Of a stretch of 61,371 nucleotides of DNA, positions 7,646 through 14,866 are shown piece by piece. The notes under the pieces are model-generated. The model was not told the origin of the DNA, did not search any database, and worked only from the letters and a program-made list of their open reading frames with translations. The stretch spans positions 1 through 61,371 of the forward strand of contig JAISLT010000106.1 of the NCBI GenBank assembly GCA_031277165.1, read 5' to 3'. Source of the stretch: Spirochaetaceae bacterium (GTDB lineage Bacteria; Spirochaetota; Spirochaetia; Treponematales; Breznakiellaceae). The translations under genes were made by a program, and so were the position numbers. The first letter of the stretch is position 1. Each line of letters starts with the position of its first letter.

Positions 7646-8695
7646 ATGAAGTCCATTCTTGTGGTGGATGACGATGAAGCGGCGCTAAAAAGGGTCTGTA
7701 CCTGGCTTTCGCTATATAAAACCTACACCACCCTGTCCGGACGCTGCGGCATAGAAATGGCCCGGCTGCTTAGGCCCGATCTTATTCTGCTCAAGGTCAA
7801 TATGGCCGAAATGGACGGTTTTGAAGTCCTTGCCCGGCTTCGGCAGCAAAGGGGCCTGGCGGAAACACCGGTTATTTTCCTAACCGCCGGCGAGGATCCC
7901 CTGCTCCAGCTGCGGGGGCTTAAGGCCGGAGCGGCGGATTTTGTGCAGAACCCGGTGAACAGGGATATTCTGTACCACCGTATCCGGCTGCATCTGCAGT
8001 TTGCCGCATATAAAAGATCCCTGGACCAATCCATCGAAGAAATGGAAGACAATATAGGGTATTCCTTTGCGGAGCTTATTGAGTGTAAGGATTATAATTT
8101 TTCCGGCCATGTACTGCGGACGGGGAAATACGCCGAACTGCTGGGGCTTTCCCTTTATGACCGGGGAATTTTTGCCCCCGAGCTTACCCAGGACTTTGTC
8201 GATACCATGGCCCGGGCCGCCCCGTTCCACGACATTGGAAAGATCGGCATCAGCGAAAAAATACTCCGCAAAAGGGAACCCCTTAGGGAGGACGAATTTA
8301 AGACCGTCCAGGGGCATACCCTTATTGGGGCCGCCATACTACGGGGTATCTACGAACGGCTCCCCAGCCGAAGCTATTTTAAAATGGCCGAGCTTATTGC
8401 CCGGTTTCACCATGAACGGTACGACGGAACCGGCTACCCCGCGGGGCTTTCCGGGGAGGATATTCCCCTATGCTGCCGGATTACGGCGGTGGCCAATGTC
8501 TACGATGCATGCGTAAGCGACCGGGTGTATCATCCCGCCATGGAACATTCCGCAGCCTGCGAAGAGATCCGCCGGGGGAGCGGATCGGAATTTGATCCCC
8601 TGGTGGCGGAGGTGTTTTTGGAAAACAACGGCGGTTTTGCCCGGTTAAAAAATCAACTGCAGGACATGGGCTCCCGGAAGGAACTTTTCCGGTGA
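7646..8695 (+). CDS. HD-GYP domain protein with a degenerate receiver domain
   Basis: About 349 residues. A receiver fold (1-120) begins KSILVVDDDE, but the phospho-acceptor Asp is replaced by Lys (LILLKVNMAEMDG) and the conserved Lys near the end of the fold is Asn (DFVQNPVN). It should therefore not be phosphorylated in the usual way. The HD-GYP part (about 150-330) has FHDIGKIG, HTLIGAAIL, FHHERYDGTGYPAGLSGEDI and SDRVY; the usual ADxYDA reads ANVYDA. Such domains hydrolyse cyclic di-GMP. The ATG at 7646 is chosen because it opens the receiver directly; a GTG at 7634 is an alternative. It is coupled to the next paralogue by a GTGA overlap. Confidence 0.85.
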   Translation: MKSILVVDDDEAALKRVCTWLSLYKTYTTLSGRCGIEMARLLRPDLILLKVNMAEMDGFEVLARLRQQRGLAETPVIFLTAGEDPLLQLRGLKAGAADFVQNPVNRDILYHRIRLHLQFAAYKRSLDQSIEEMEDNIGYSFAELIECKDYNFSGHVLRTGKYAELLGLSLYDRGIFAPELTQDFVDTMARAAPFHDIGKIGISEKILRKREPLREDEFKTVQGHTLIGAAILRGIYERLPSRSYFKMAELIARFHHERYDGTGYPAGLSGEDIPLCCRITAVANVYDACVSDRVYHPAMEHSAACEEIRRGSGSEFDPLVAEVFLENNGGFARLKNQLQDMGSRKELFR

Positions 8696-9702
8696 AACGC
8701 ATCCTGGTGGTGGACGATAATCTTTCCCTGCTTAAACAGGTCGAAAGCCAGCTCTTTGGGTCCTACGAAGTTATGCTTGCCAAGTCCGGTCCCATGGCCC
8801 TTAAGATTGCCCGGCATAAACGGCCGGATCTTTTTCTGCTGGATGTGGAAATGCCCGGCATGGACGGCTTCCAACTGCTGGCCAAGATTAAAGAGGATCC
8901 TAAGCTTAGCGGCATTCCGGTGATCTTTAATAGTTCCTTGACGGATCCGGACCCCCAGGTGCGGGCCTTTAAGATGGGGGCCAGGGATTTTATTATCAAG
9001 CCCGCTCCCCAGGATATGCTGCGGTACCGGATTGAACTGCACCTGCGCCTGGCCGATTACACGGACCGTATAGACCGGACCGTCATGGCCCTTTCGGGGA
9101 TCATGACAGAGTCCTTTGCGGAGCTTATTAATTTCCGGTACAAGATGGAGGGCCATTCCCAACGGGCCCCTAAACTTTGTGCCATCCTGGGGGAGGAACT
9201 GTTACGGCGGGGCCGCTATGCCCATGAATTAGATGCCCCGGATCTGCAGCACATTGTCCGGGCCGCTCCCCTCCACGACATTGGAAACATCACCATCCCC
9301 GACCATATTCTGCTTAAGCCGGGCCCCCTTTCCAGGGAAGAAAAAGAAGAGATGAAGCAGCATACCAGCCGGGGGGCGGAAATACTGGATCAATTTTCCC
9401 AGCGGCTGCCGGCCCAGTGTTTTTTCCACTATGCAAAACTTATCGCCCTAACCCACCACGAATCCTGGAACGGCGAAGGTTACCCCGGGGGTCTTTCCGG
9501 CGAAGCCATACCGGTTTGCAGCCGCATAGTGGCGGTGGCGGATGTGTACGACGATCTTACCAGCGACCGAGTGTACCGGCCCCGGATGACCCATGAAGAG
9601 GCCTGCCGTACCATCCGGGAAGAAAAGGGCCGGCGCTTTGATCCCCTGGTGGTAGAAACCTTCGAGACCGTGGCGGATACATTCAAATCCCTCCGCACAT
9701 AG
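8692..9702 (+). CDS. Response regulator with HD-GYP output (c-di-GMP phosphodiesterase)
   Basis: 336 residues from a GTG that overlaps the previous stop. The receiver (1-120) is intact: KRILVVDDN, acceptor Asp in FLLDVEMPGMDG, Lys in FIIKPA. The HD-GYP domain (about 140-320) has LHDIGNIT, where the usual HDIGK Lys is Asn, then HTSRGAEIL, THHESWNGEGYPGGLSGEAI and AVADVYDDLTSDRVYRP. This is the signal-receiving member of a tandem pair made by duplication, the other member having lost its phosphorylation site. The likely role is phosphorylation-controlled breakdown of cyclic di-GMP. A PilZ protein, a cyclic di-GMP reader, is encoded at 24.6-24.9 kb. Confidence 0.87.
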   Translation: MKRILVVDDNLSLLKQVESQLFGSYEVMLAKSGPMALKIARHKRPDLFLLDVEMPGMDGFQLLAKIKEDPKLSGIPVIFNSSLTDPDPQVRAFKMGARDFIIKPAPQDMLRYRIELHLRLADYTDRIDRTVMALSGIMTESFAELINFRYKMEGHSQRAPKLCAILGEELLRRGRYAHELDAPDLQHIVRAAPLHDIGNITIPDHILLKPGPLSREEKEEMKQHTSRGAEILDQFSQRLPAQCFFHYAKLIALTHHESWNGEGYPGGLSGEAIPVCSRIVAVADVYDDLTSDRVYRPRMTHEEACRTIREEKGRRFDPLVVETFETVADTFKSLRT

Positions 9703-9790
9703 CCATGCTTGACCCGGTAAACCCAAATGTATAGCTAAAGTTGCAGATCGGGCGATTTTTTACCCCGCAAACTCCGAAAACCACCCAATA

Positions 9791-9820
9791 ATTGTACCAC
9801 AGGCTGCTATGGGGTACAAT
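9791..9820. repeat. Inverted repeat ATTGTACC...GGTACAAT
   Basis: An 8-base perfect inverted repeat (9791-9798 and 9813-9820) with a 14-base loop, in the 237-base spacer between the HD-GYP gene and the end of pyrD. Neither arm is followed by a T tract, so it is not a standard terminator. It may be an operator or part of a repeat cluster. Confidence 0.5.
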
Positions 9821-9835
9821 TCCGCGCATTGTCAA

Positions 9836-9896
9836 CAGATTACACGGATTTTCACAGATTAAGAAGGGATTTTTATACAAAAACCCGTGTAATTTG
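9836..9896. repeat. Palindromic repeat CAGATTACACGG...CCGTGTAATTTG
   Basis: Twelve-base arms (9836-9847 and 9885-9896) pair at eleven positions, and the stem continues through flanking A/T runs (GATTTT on the left, AAAAA on the right). The central loop is purine-rich. The whole resembles short palindromic intergenic repeats (REP/MITE-like). It lies between two genes that converge (HD-GYP on plus, pyrD on minus). Confidence 0.6.
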
Positions 9897-9939
9897 TGGA
9901 CCTTTTTTGTGTCTTAGTTGTTTACCTTGTTGACATTGG

Positions 9940-10953
9940 TTAATTCCGTATGTTCAGTTCCGCCATGGTCTTTAGGCCCCGGCTTCGCATATATTCCCCT
10001 ATCCCGGCAATTATCTCTATCATGGAAGGAGGCCGTGCAAAGGTCGCCGAGCCCACCTGAACCGCCGTGGATCCGGCCATAAGAAATTCCAGGGCATCGT
10101 TGGCACAGGCGATTCCCCCCATGCCCACAATGGGCAGGGCCCCGGCGCCCTTGATGGATCCTCCGCCGTCCCTACATTCTGCGCCGCCTTTGGGTCTTCC
10201 GTGGTTCATGGAATCCGGATTCCGCAGGGCGCCGTAGAGTTCCCAGACCATGCGGAGGGCCATGGGCCGTATGGCGGGACCGGAAAGGCCGGCGCTGACA
10301 TTATCAAAGACCGGTCTTCGCCGGGCCGTGTCTATGGCCATGGCCTTGAAGGTATTGACCAGCGAAAAAGCGTCCGCTCCGGCGGCGGCGCAGGCCCGGG
10401 CCACCGCCGCAAGATCCGGGGCGTTGGGTGAAAGTTTTACCATTAAGGGCTTGTGGGCCGCGGCCCTTCGTACCGCCCCGGTAACCGCCGCCGCCGCTTC
10501 CCCATCAAGGCCAAATGCCATACCCCCGGAACGGACATTGGGACAGGAGATGTTAAGCTCGATCATGTCCACCTCCGAACGATCAAGCAATCCCGCCCCT
10601 TCGGCGTATTCGCCGATGTCGCCCCCGGAAAGGTTGGCGATAAGCACAGGGCCCAGGCTCTTCATCCGGGGAAGTTCCTTTTCAAGGAATTCTTCGATGC
10701 CGGGGTTTTCAAGACCAATGGAATTGAGGAGCCCCGCGGGTGTTTCGTGGAGCCGTTCACCCCGGTTCCCCGGCCGGGGTCTAAGGGTAAGGCCCTTGGT
10801 GCAGAGCCCCCCCAGGGCGGAAACATCAAGGATTCCTCCGTATTCACCCCCGTAACCGAAACAGCCCGAGGCGGCAATGACGGGGTTCTTAAGCCGTACC
10901 CCGGCAATAAGGACGGAAAGATCCGGCCCGGCGCTTTGTGGTACTCCGCTCAT
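9940..10953 (-). CDS. pyrD: Dihydroorotate dehydrogenase B, catalytic subunit
   Basis: 337 residues. This is a class 1B enzyme, which oxidises dihydroorotate to orotate and passes electrons through its FMN to the PyrK subunit. Visible blocks are LKNPVIAASGCFGYG, the active-site NISCPN with Cys137, KLSPN, FSLVNTFKAMAID and the phosphate-binding GMGGI (about 278). The family normally passes from the helix after GPAIRPMALRMV straight into the strand before GMGGI. Here about 28 extra residues (244-272, Gly/Arg/Ser-rich) are inserted at that point. pyrK lies 123 bases upstream on the same strand. Confidence 0.95.
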   Translation of the reverse strand: MSGVPQSAGPDLSVLIAGVRLKNPVIAASGCFGYGGEYGGILDVSALGGLCTKGLTLRPRPGNRGERLHETPAGLLNSIGLENPGIEEFLEKELPRMKSLGPVLIANLSGGDIGEYAEGAGLLDRSEVDMIELNISCPNVRSGGMAFGLDGEAAAAVTGAVRRAAAHKPLMVKLSPNAPDLAAVARACAAAGADAFSLVNTFKAMAIDTARRRPVFDNVSAGLSGPAIRPMALRMVWELYGALRNPDSMNHGRPKGGAECRDGGGSIKGAGALPIVGMGGIACANDALEFLMAGSTAVQVGSATFARPPSMIEIIAGIGEYMRSRGLKTMAELNIRN

Positions 10954-11076
10954 AAAACCCCGCAGGCGCAGGGGGTTCTTCGCGGTAAGCCCCCCGGCAA
11001 GCGCCGCCCCAAATATCGCAAGATTCTTCTTAGGGATATTCGAACATGTCTTAGGTTTCTAACGCATCTTAAATAT

Positions 11077-12033
11077 CTATCGATCAAAGTACAGTTCCTC
11101 CGCGGAAAAAACCGGGCCGTCGGCGCAGCAGCGCCTATGGCCGCTCCGGGTTTCCACCGTACAGCCCAGGCATGCCCCCACTCCGCAGGCCATGCGCCGC
11201 TCCAGGCTGACATAGCAGGGAACCGCCGCGGTCCCGCAGCGTTCCGCCAGGCTCGCAAGCATCGGCCCGGGACCACAGGCATAAACGGCGGAATAATCCC
11301 CGGGGTTTACAAAGTCCGGAATACGACCCCGGTAAATTACCGGAACCGGGGGTTTCTCCGGGGCCCCGCCGGGATCGCCCGATTCCTCCGGTTCTTCAAA
11401 GGCCAGGCACACCCTGCGGGCCCCCGGAACCGGCCCGATCAAAGCGGCAAGGCTCTGCGGGTCCAGGTTTTTCTTAAAGCCCCCGTAAAAATCGAATTCC
11501 CGGGAATGCCCCGGGTTCTTCGGCGTGGTTTTGTTCCCGGCCAGTTCCTCCGCCAGGGCAAGGAGGGGGGCGATCCCCACTCCCCCGCCGACAAGGGCCC
11601 AGGGTTTTCCGGCTTCGGATTCCGCGGATTTTCTGACTTTGGATTCTTTAGCAGCGGGTTTTCCGGCCCCGCCGGCAGGTTCCGCAAAAAAAGCGGCCCA
11701 GGGCTTTCCCAAGGGGCCGGTCAATTCGGCCCCTTCGCCGGGCCGCATCCGGGACAGTTCCGCGGTTCCCCTTCCCCGCAGAGCCACAAGGAAGCTGAGC
11801 CTAAGTTCCTCCGGGTCCGCGGAATTGGCGGGTTCCCAGCGGGCGGCACTGATGGGCCGGGCAAGAAAAAGGGAGTTCCGCTCCGGCTTAATCATAAAAA
11901 ATTGACCCGCCCTGGGCGCCGGGCCCCGCCAGGAAAAGTCCAGGCGAAAGATTTCCCCGGTTAAAAAAACCGTCTCCAGCACTTGGCAGGAAAGACAGAG
12001 CCTGGGATGGGCGCCGCAAAGGGGTTGGGGCAT
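11077..12033 (-). CDS. pyrK: Dihydroorotate dehydrogenase B, electron transfer subunit
   Basis: 318 residues. A ferredoxin-reductase-like FAD/NAD module carries LVGGGVGIAPLLALAEEL and YACGPGPMLASL, and a C-terminal [2Fe-2S] site reads CGVGACLGC with a later CC pair (C-x4-C-x2-C-x9-C). It passes electrons from PyrD to NAD+. It is longer than usual (family about 250-265) because of low-complexity inserts. One inserted segment, rich in Lys, Ala and Glu, lies between two copies of GKPWA (about residues 120-155). Others surround the Asn/Lys-Pro stretch near 175 and the Gly-Pro-rich loop near 225. Confidence 0.9.
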   Translation of the reverse strand: MPQPLCGAHPRLCLSCQVLETVFLTGEIFRLDFSWRGPAPRAGQFFMIKPERNSLFLARPISAARWEPANSADPEELRLSFLVALRGRGTAELSRMRPGEGAELTGPLGKPWAAFFAEPAGGAGKPAAKESKVRKSAESEAGKPWALVGGGVGIAPLLALAEELAGNKTTPKNPGHSREFDFYGGFKKNLDPQSLAALIGPVPGARRVCLAFEEPEESGDPGGAPEKPPVPVIYRGRIPDFVNPGDYSAVYACGPGPMLASLAERCGTAAVPCYVSLERRMACGVGACLGCTVETRSGHRRCCADGPVFSAEELYFDR

Positions 12034-12052
12034 TTTTCTATCTTACCGTTTT

Positions 12053-13825
12053 TTATCCCCCGCGGTAAGCGGGGAATCTAATTACAAAGCGGCCCCCTTC
12101 GATGCGGCCCTGCCGGACGCGGTTTAAGAGCAGGCAGGAGCCGCCGTAGGTTTCGACTATGGTCTTAACTATGGCCAGGCCCAGCCCCGAATGTTCCCGT
12201 TTTTCTCCCTCGGGCCGTTCGGAATAAAACCGCTCAAAGTAACGGCCGCTGCTTTCTTCCCGTATTCCCGGCCCGTCGTCGTCGATGGTGATCCGCCACA
12301 GAACCGGCGGATCCCTTTTTGCCCGGGCCTCCCTGTCCAGGCGGATCCGCACGGTCTTTCCGGGGGGCGAAAACGAAAGGGCATTATCCAGGGGATTGCA
12401 CAGGGCCTGGACAAGCCGGTCCCGGTTTATCAAAACCAGGGCGCGGTTGTTTCGTTCCGTCCCGTCTTCAAACCGTATCGGCCCCGCCGGACCGCCGTAG
12501 GGTTCCAGCAGCGGGGGAATCAGGGTCTTCAGGTCCACCGGCCCGGCGGCTTCCCGGTCTATGGTATTGTCGATCCTTGAAAGTTCCCTAAGCCGGGCCA
12601 GGAGCCGTTCCATCCGCCCCTCTTCGTCCGCAATACCCCGAAGGAGTTTTTCTTCCCTGTCACGGGAGCTTAAGGCCAGCTCTGTTTGTCCCCGGATCGC
12701 CGACAGGGGGTTCTTTAATTCATGGAGCAGATCCGAAATAAAACGGTCAATAAATCCGATGCGTTTTTCCAGTTTTACCGAAAGCTCCTTAAGGCTCCGG
12801 GAAAGATCGCCGATCTCGTCCTTCCGTTTAAGTCCCGTAAAGTGGCCGGAAAAGCGCCCCCTGGTGTCCAAGACCCCCTCCGCTTCATTTTTAAGCCGCT
12901 TAATGGGGCGGGTGATGGTTAAGGAAAGGACCAGGGACAGGGCCAAAGAAACGGTCAGGGAAACCAGGAATATCTTGATAATATCCAGCCTAAGGCGGTA
13001 CAGGTTAAGCAGGATGCCGTAGGACGACCGGGATACCAGCACCGCCCCGAGGATCCCCTCCCCGGCGGAAAAAACGGGAATCGCCGAATAGAGGGTTACC
13101 GACACCTGGCCTCCGGAGGAATAGCGGGTGGCGGCGCCGTAACGGCCCTCCAGGGCGGATTGTACCTCGGGCCCCAGGAGGGTCTGTTTGCCGGAATAAA
13201 AATCCGCGCTGGAATAGCCCGCAGAGGGGGGACGGAAGAATTTTTTAAGGATATTGACCGGCGCCACCACGGCGCGGTACAGGAGGTTTGTATTAGAAGA
13301 ATGCCGCTCCCCGGTTTCCGGCTCCGGCGTATTGCCCGGCGTATCATTATTCGTATCTATCGCCGTATATTCACGCGTATCCTTCTGCGTATCGGATTGT
13401 GTATACCCCTGGGTATTTGTCTGCGTATCAGCCGGCGTACCCTCCAAAACAAGTACGGCGGAATCGGCCACCAGCAGTCCGGCGGGGTTGATAACCCTGA
13501 TCCGGGAATCGGTACGGCCCCGGAGGTTGGTAAGGATCCGCAGCGCCTCCTTGGCAAAATCCGATCCTTCGCCGGATCCTTCCAGGGCGTCCTCCATGTT
13601 AAACCGTCCCGACAGGGCCGACGCAAGGATCCGTCCCTGCTGTATCATTGTATTTTCCTGGGAAACCAGGAGCTGGTTTTCAAAGGTATCCAGGAACAAC
13701 AGGCTTCCCATGGGAAGAAACAGGATCAGTATATTAAAAAGCAAGAGCCGGGAGCTAAGGCTCTTAAAGGGCCGCAGGTTTAGTCCCAGATGCGGCAAAG
13801 CCTCGGCTTTCACGGTTCCTTCCAT
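12053..13825 (-). CDS. Membrane sensor histidine kinase, ChvG/ExoS-like
   Basis: 590 residues. TM1 spans about 27-46. The periplasmic sensor region (47-280) starts with the FENQLLVSQENTMIQQGRIL block typical of the ChvG stimulus-sensing domain. TM2 (283-303) and HAMP (about 303-355) follow. HisKA carries HELKNP with His368. The ATPase domain has NALSFSPPGK, DDDGPGI and GLGLAIV. A Thr/Asp/Asn-rich tract (129-170) within the periplasmic region comes from a 12-base repeat. Its start lies inside the end of the response regulator gene (16-base overlap), so the two are co-translated. It probably responds to envelope conditions and phosphorylates the regulator. Confidence 0.92.
   Translation of the reverse strand: MEGTVKAEALPHLGLNLRPFKSLSSRLLLFNILILFLPMGSLLFLDTFENQLLVSQENTMIQQGRILASALSGRFNMEDALEGSGEGSDFAKEALRILTNLRGRTDSRIRVINPAGLLVADSAVLVLEGTPADTQTNTQGYTQSDTQKDTREYTAIDTNNDTPGNTPEPETGERHSSNTNLLYRAVVAPVNILKKFFRPPSAGYSSADFYSGKQTLLGPEVQSALEGRYGAATRYSSGGQVSVTLYSAIPVFSAGEGILGAVLVSRSSYGILLNLYRLRLDIIKIFLVSLTVSLALSLVLSLTITRPIKRLKNEAEGVLDTRGRFSGHFTGLKRKDEIGDLSRSLKELSVKLEKRIGFIDRFISDLLHELKNPLSAIRGQTELALSSRDREEKLLRGIADEEGRMERLLARLRELSRIDNTIDREAAGPVDLKTLIPPLLEPYGGPAGPIRFEDGTERNNRALVLINRDRLVQALCNPLDNALSFSPPGKTVRIRLDREARAKRDPPVLWRITIDDDGPGIREESSGRYFERFYSERPEGEKREHSGLGLAIVKTIVETYGGSCLLLNRVRQGRIEGGRFVIRFPAYRGG
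13328..13445 (-). repeat. Degenerate 12-bp tandem repeat encoding a Thr/Asp-rich linker
   Basis: On the plus strand a GTAT core recurs at spacings that are multiples of 3, mostly 9 or 12 bases. On the coding strand this gives Thr at nearly every third or fourth residue with Asp, Asn or Gln between (TQTNTQGYTQSDTQKDT). It lies in the periplasmic part of the sensor kinase, between the membrane-proximal sensor segment and the rest. Being in frame, it could change length without disrupting the protein. Confidence 0.7.
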
Positions 13826-14562
13826 TTGTAACCCAGCCCGTATACCGCCTCCAGGCTGGAAAAATCCCCGTCAAGTTCGAGGAATTTTTTCCGGATCCGT
13901 TTAATGTGGCTGTCCGCAGCCCGGTCGTTGGGATAGATGTCCTCGGGAAATGCCGCGGCCATAATCTGTTCCCTGGTTTTGATGATCCCCGGCGGCGAAA
14001 CCAGGGTTTGCAGGATCCGGAATTCCGTAACGGTACAGTCCAGGGCTTTTTCTTTCCAAAGGACCGTGATGCGCTGTTCATCCAGCAGAAGCCCGCCGGC
14101 GCTTTTTGCTGCGGACTCCGGCGGTCCGGGGCCGGCAAAATGCCCCGCGGCGGTCCTTCGCAGGCCGGCCCGGATTCGGGCTAAAAGTTCCCGAAGGCTA
14201 AAGGGTTTGCAGACATAATCATCCGCCCCGGACTCAAGTCCCAGGACCTTGTCAATTTCTTCGTCCCTGGAGGAAAGAAAAATAACCGGCGCCGCCGAAA
14301 TCCGCCGGATCTTTTTGCAGAGCTCAATTCCGTCCATCCGGGGCATGGTAATATCGAGAATAAAAAGATCCGGCGGAGGGTCCGCCGCCGGGACCGTTCC
14401 GGCGGGCGGCGCCGCTGCCCCGGCGGCCAGGGTCCTTTGAAGGGCTTCCCAGGCGGCCAGACCGTCCCCGTATTCCTCCACCTGGTAAAATTCCTTTTCC
14501 AGGGCAATGCGGATCACTTCCCGTATATTTTTCTCATCATCCACCACGGCTATCCGGGCCAT
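13810..14562 (-). CDS. OmpR/ChvI-family response regulator
   Basis: 250 residues. The receiver domain begins RIAVVDDEKNIREV, with the acceptor Asp70 in LFILDITMPRMDG and Lys in YVCKPFSL. The winged-helix domain (about 155-250) ends with DRAADSHIKRIRKKF and the wing YGLGYKWKEP, close to ChvI. The receiver carries an unusual Ala/Pro/Gly-rich insert (about 44-62) between helix 2 and strand 3, which pushes the acceptor Asp from about 53 to 70. It is first in the minus-strand regulator-kinase pair. creD is divergent from it and is the natural target by analogy with CreBC-creD. Confidence 0.92.
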   Translation of the reverse strand: MARIAVVDDEKNIREVIRIALEKEFYQVEEYGDGLAAWEALQRTLAAGAAAPPAGTVPAADPPPDLFILDITMPRMDGIELCKKIRRISAAPVIFLSSRDEEIDKVLGLESGADDYVCKPFSLRELLARIRAGLRRTAAGHFAGPGPPESAAKSAGGLLLDEQRITVLWKEKALDCTVTEFRILQTLVSPPGIIKTREQIMAAAFPEDIYPNDRAADSHIKRIRKKFLELDGDFSSLEAVYGLGYKWKEP

Positions 14563-14866
14563 GCCGCATTATAAGGCGGCGGCAAAAAAGTGTGAAGCGC
14601 AGGTCAGGCCTAAAAAGGCCAAATCCAGGGGGAAAACGCCCGCTGTAACAAAAGCCCGAATTTAGCCATAATGCCGCCCTTAATCCGCCGGGATGATCCC
14701 CCTTAATTGAACCGTCCACCCCGCGGGGAATAGGCCTGTCCGGAAACCAACCGGGTTTCCGGCAAAACCTTCGGACAAGTCCGCCGGGCTGGTTCCAAAA
14801 CTGGTTAGGTTTGGAACAGCCCCGCTATTTTAAGAAAATGCGGTACGCCGCAAAAGGAGCATTTTT
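14563..14866. other. Intergenic region between the regulator and creD (304 bases)
   Basis: This spacer must hold the promoters of the divergent regulator-kinase operon and of creD. I see no convincing -35/-10 pair. It contains a GGAAACC...GGTTTCC inverted repeat (about 14741-14760), a second hairpin at 14786-14822, and an AAAAGGAG ribosome site (about 14851-14858) for creD. Direct repeats typical of a CreB/OmpR-type binding site could not be made out by eye. Confidence 0.4.
14786..14822. repeat. Dispersed hairpin: GGGCTgGTTCCAAA...TTTGGAACAGCCC
   Basis: Long near-perfect inverted repeat with one bulged G and a 10-base loop. It belongs to a family of hairpins with CCAAAAC/GTTTTGG cores found in many intergenic spaces of this window (see findings). 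It is upstream of creD. Confidence 0.8.

Noticed and set aside
10453-11964. A 503-codon plus-strand open frame across pyrD and pyrK
   Set aside because: Antisense to two clear conserved enzymes; its composition (Pro, Gly, Arg, Lys) is that of a GC-rich shadow frame.
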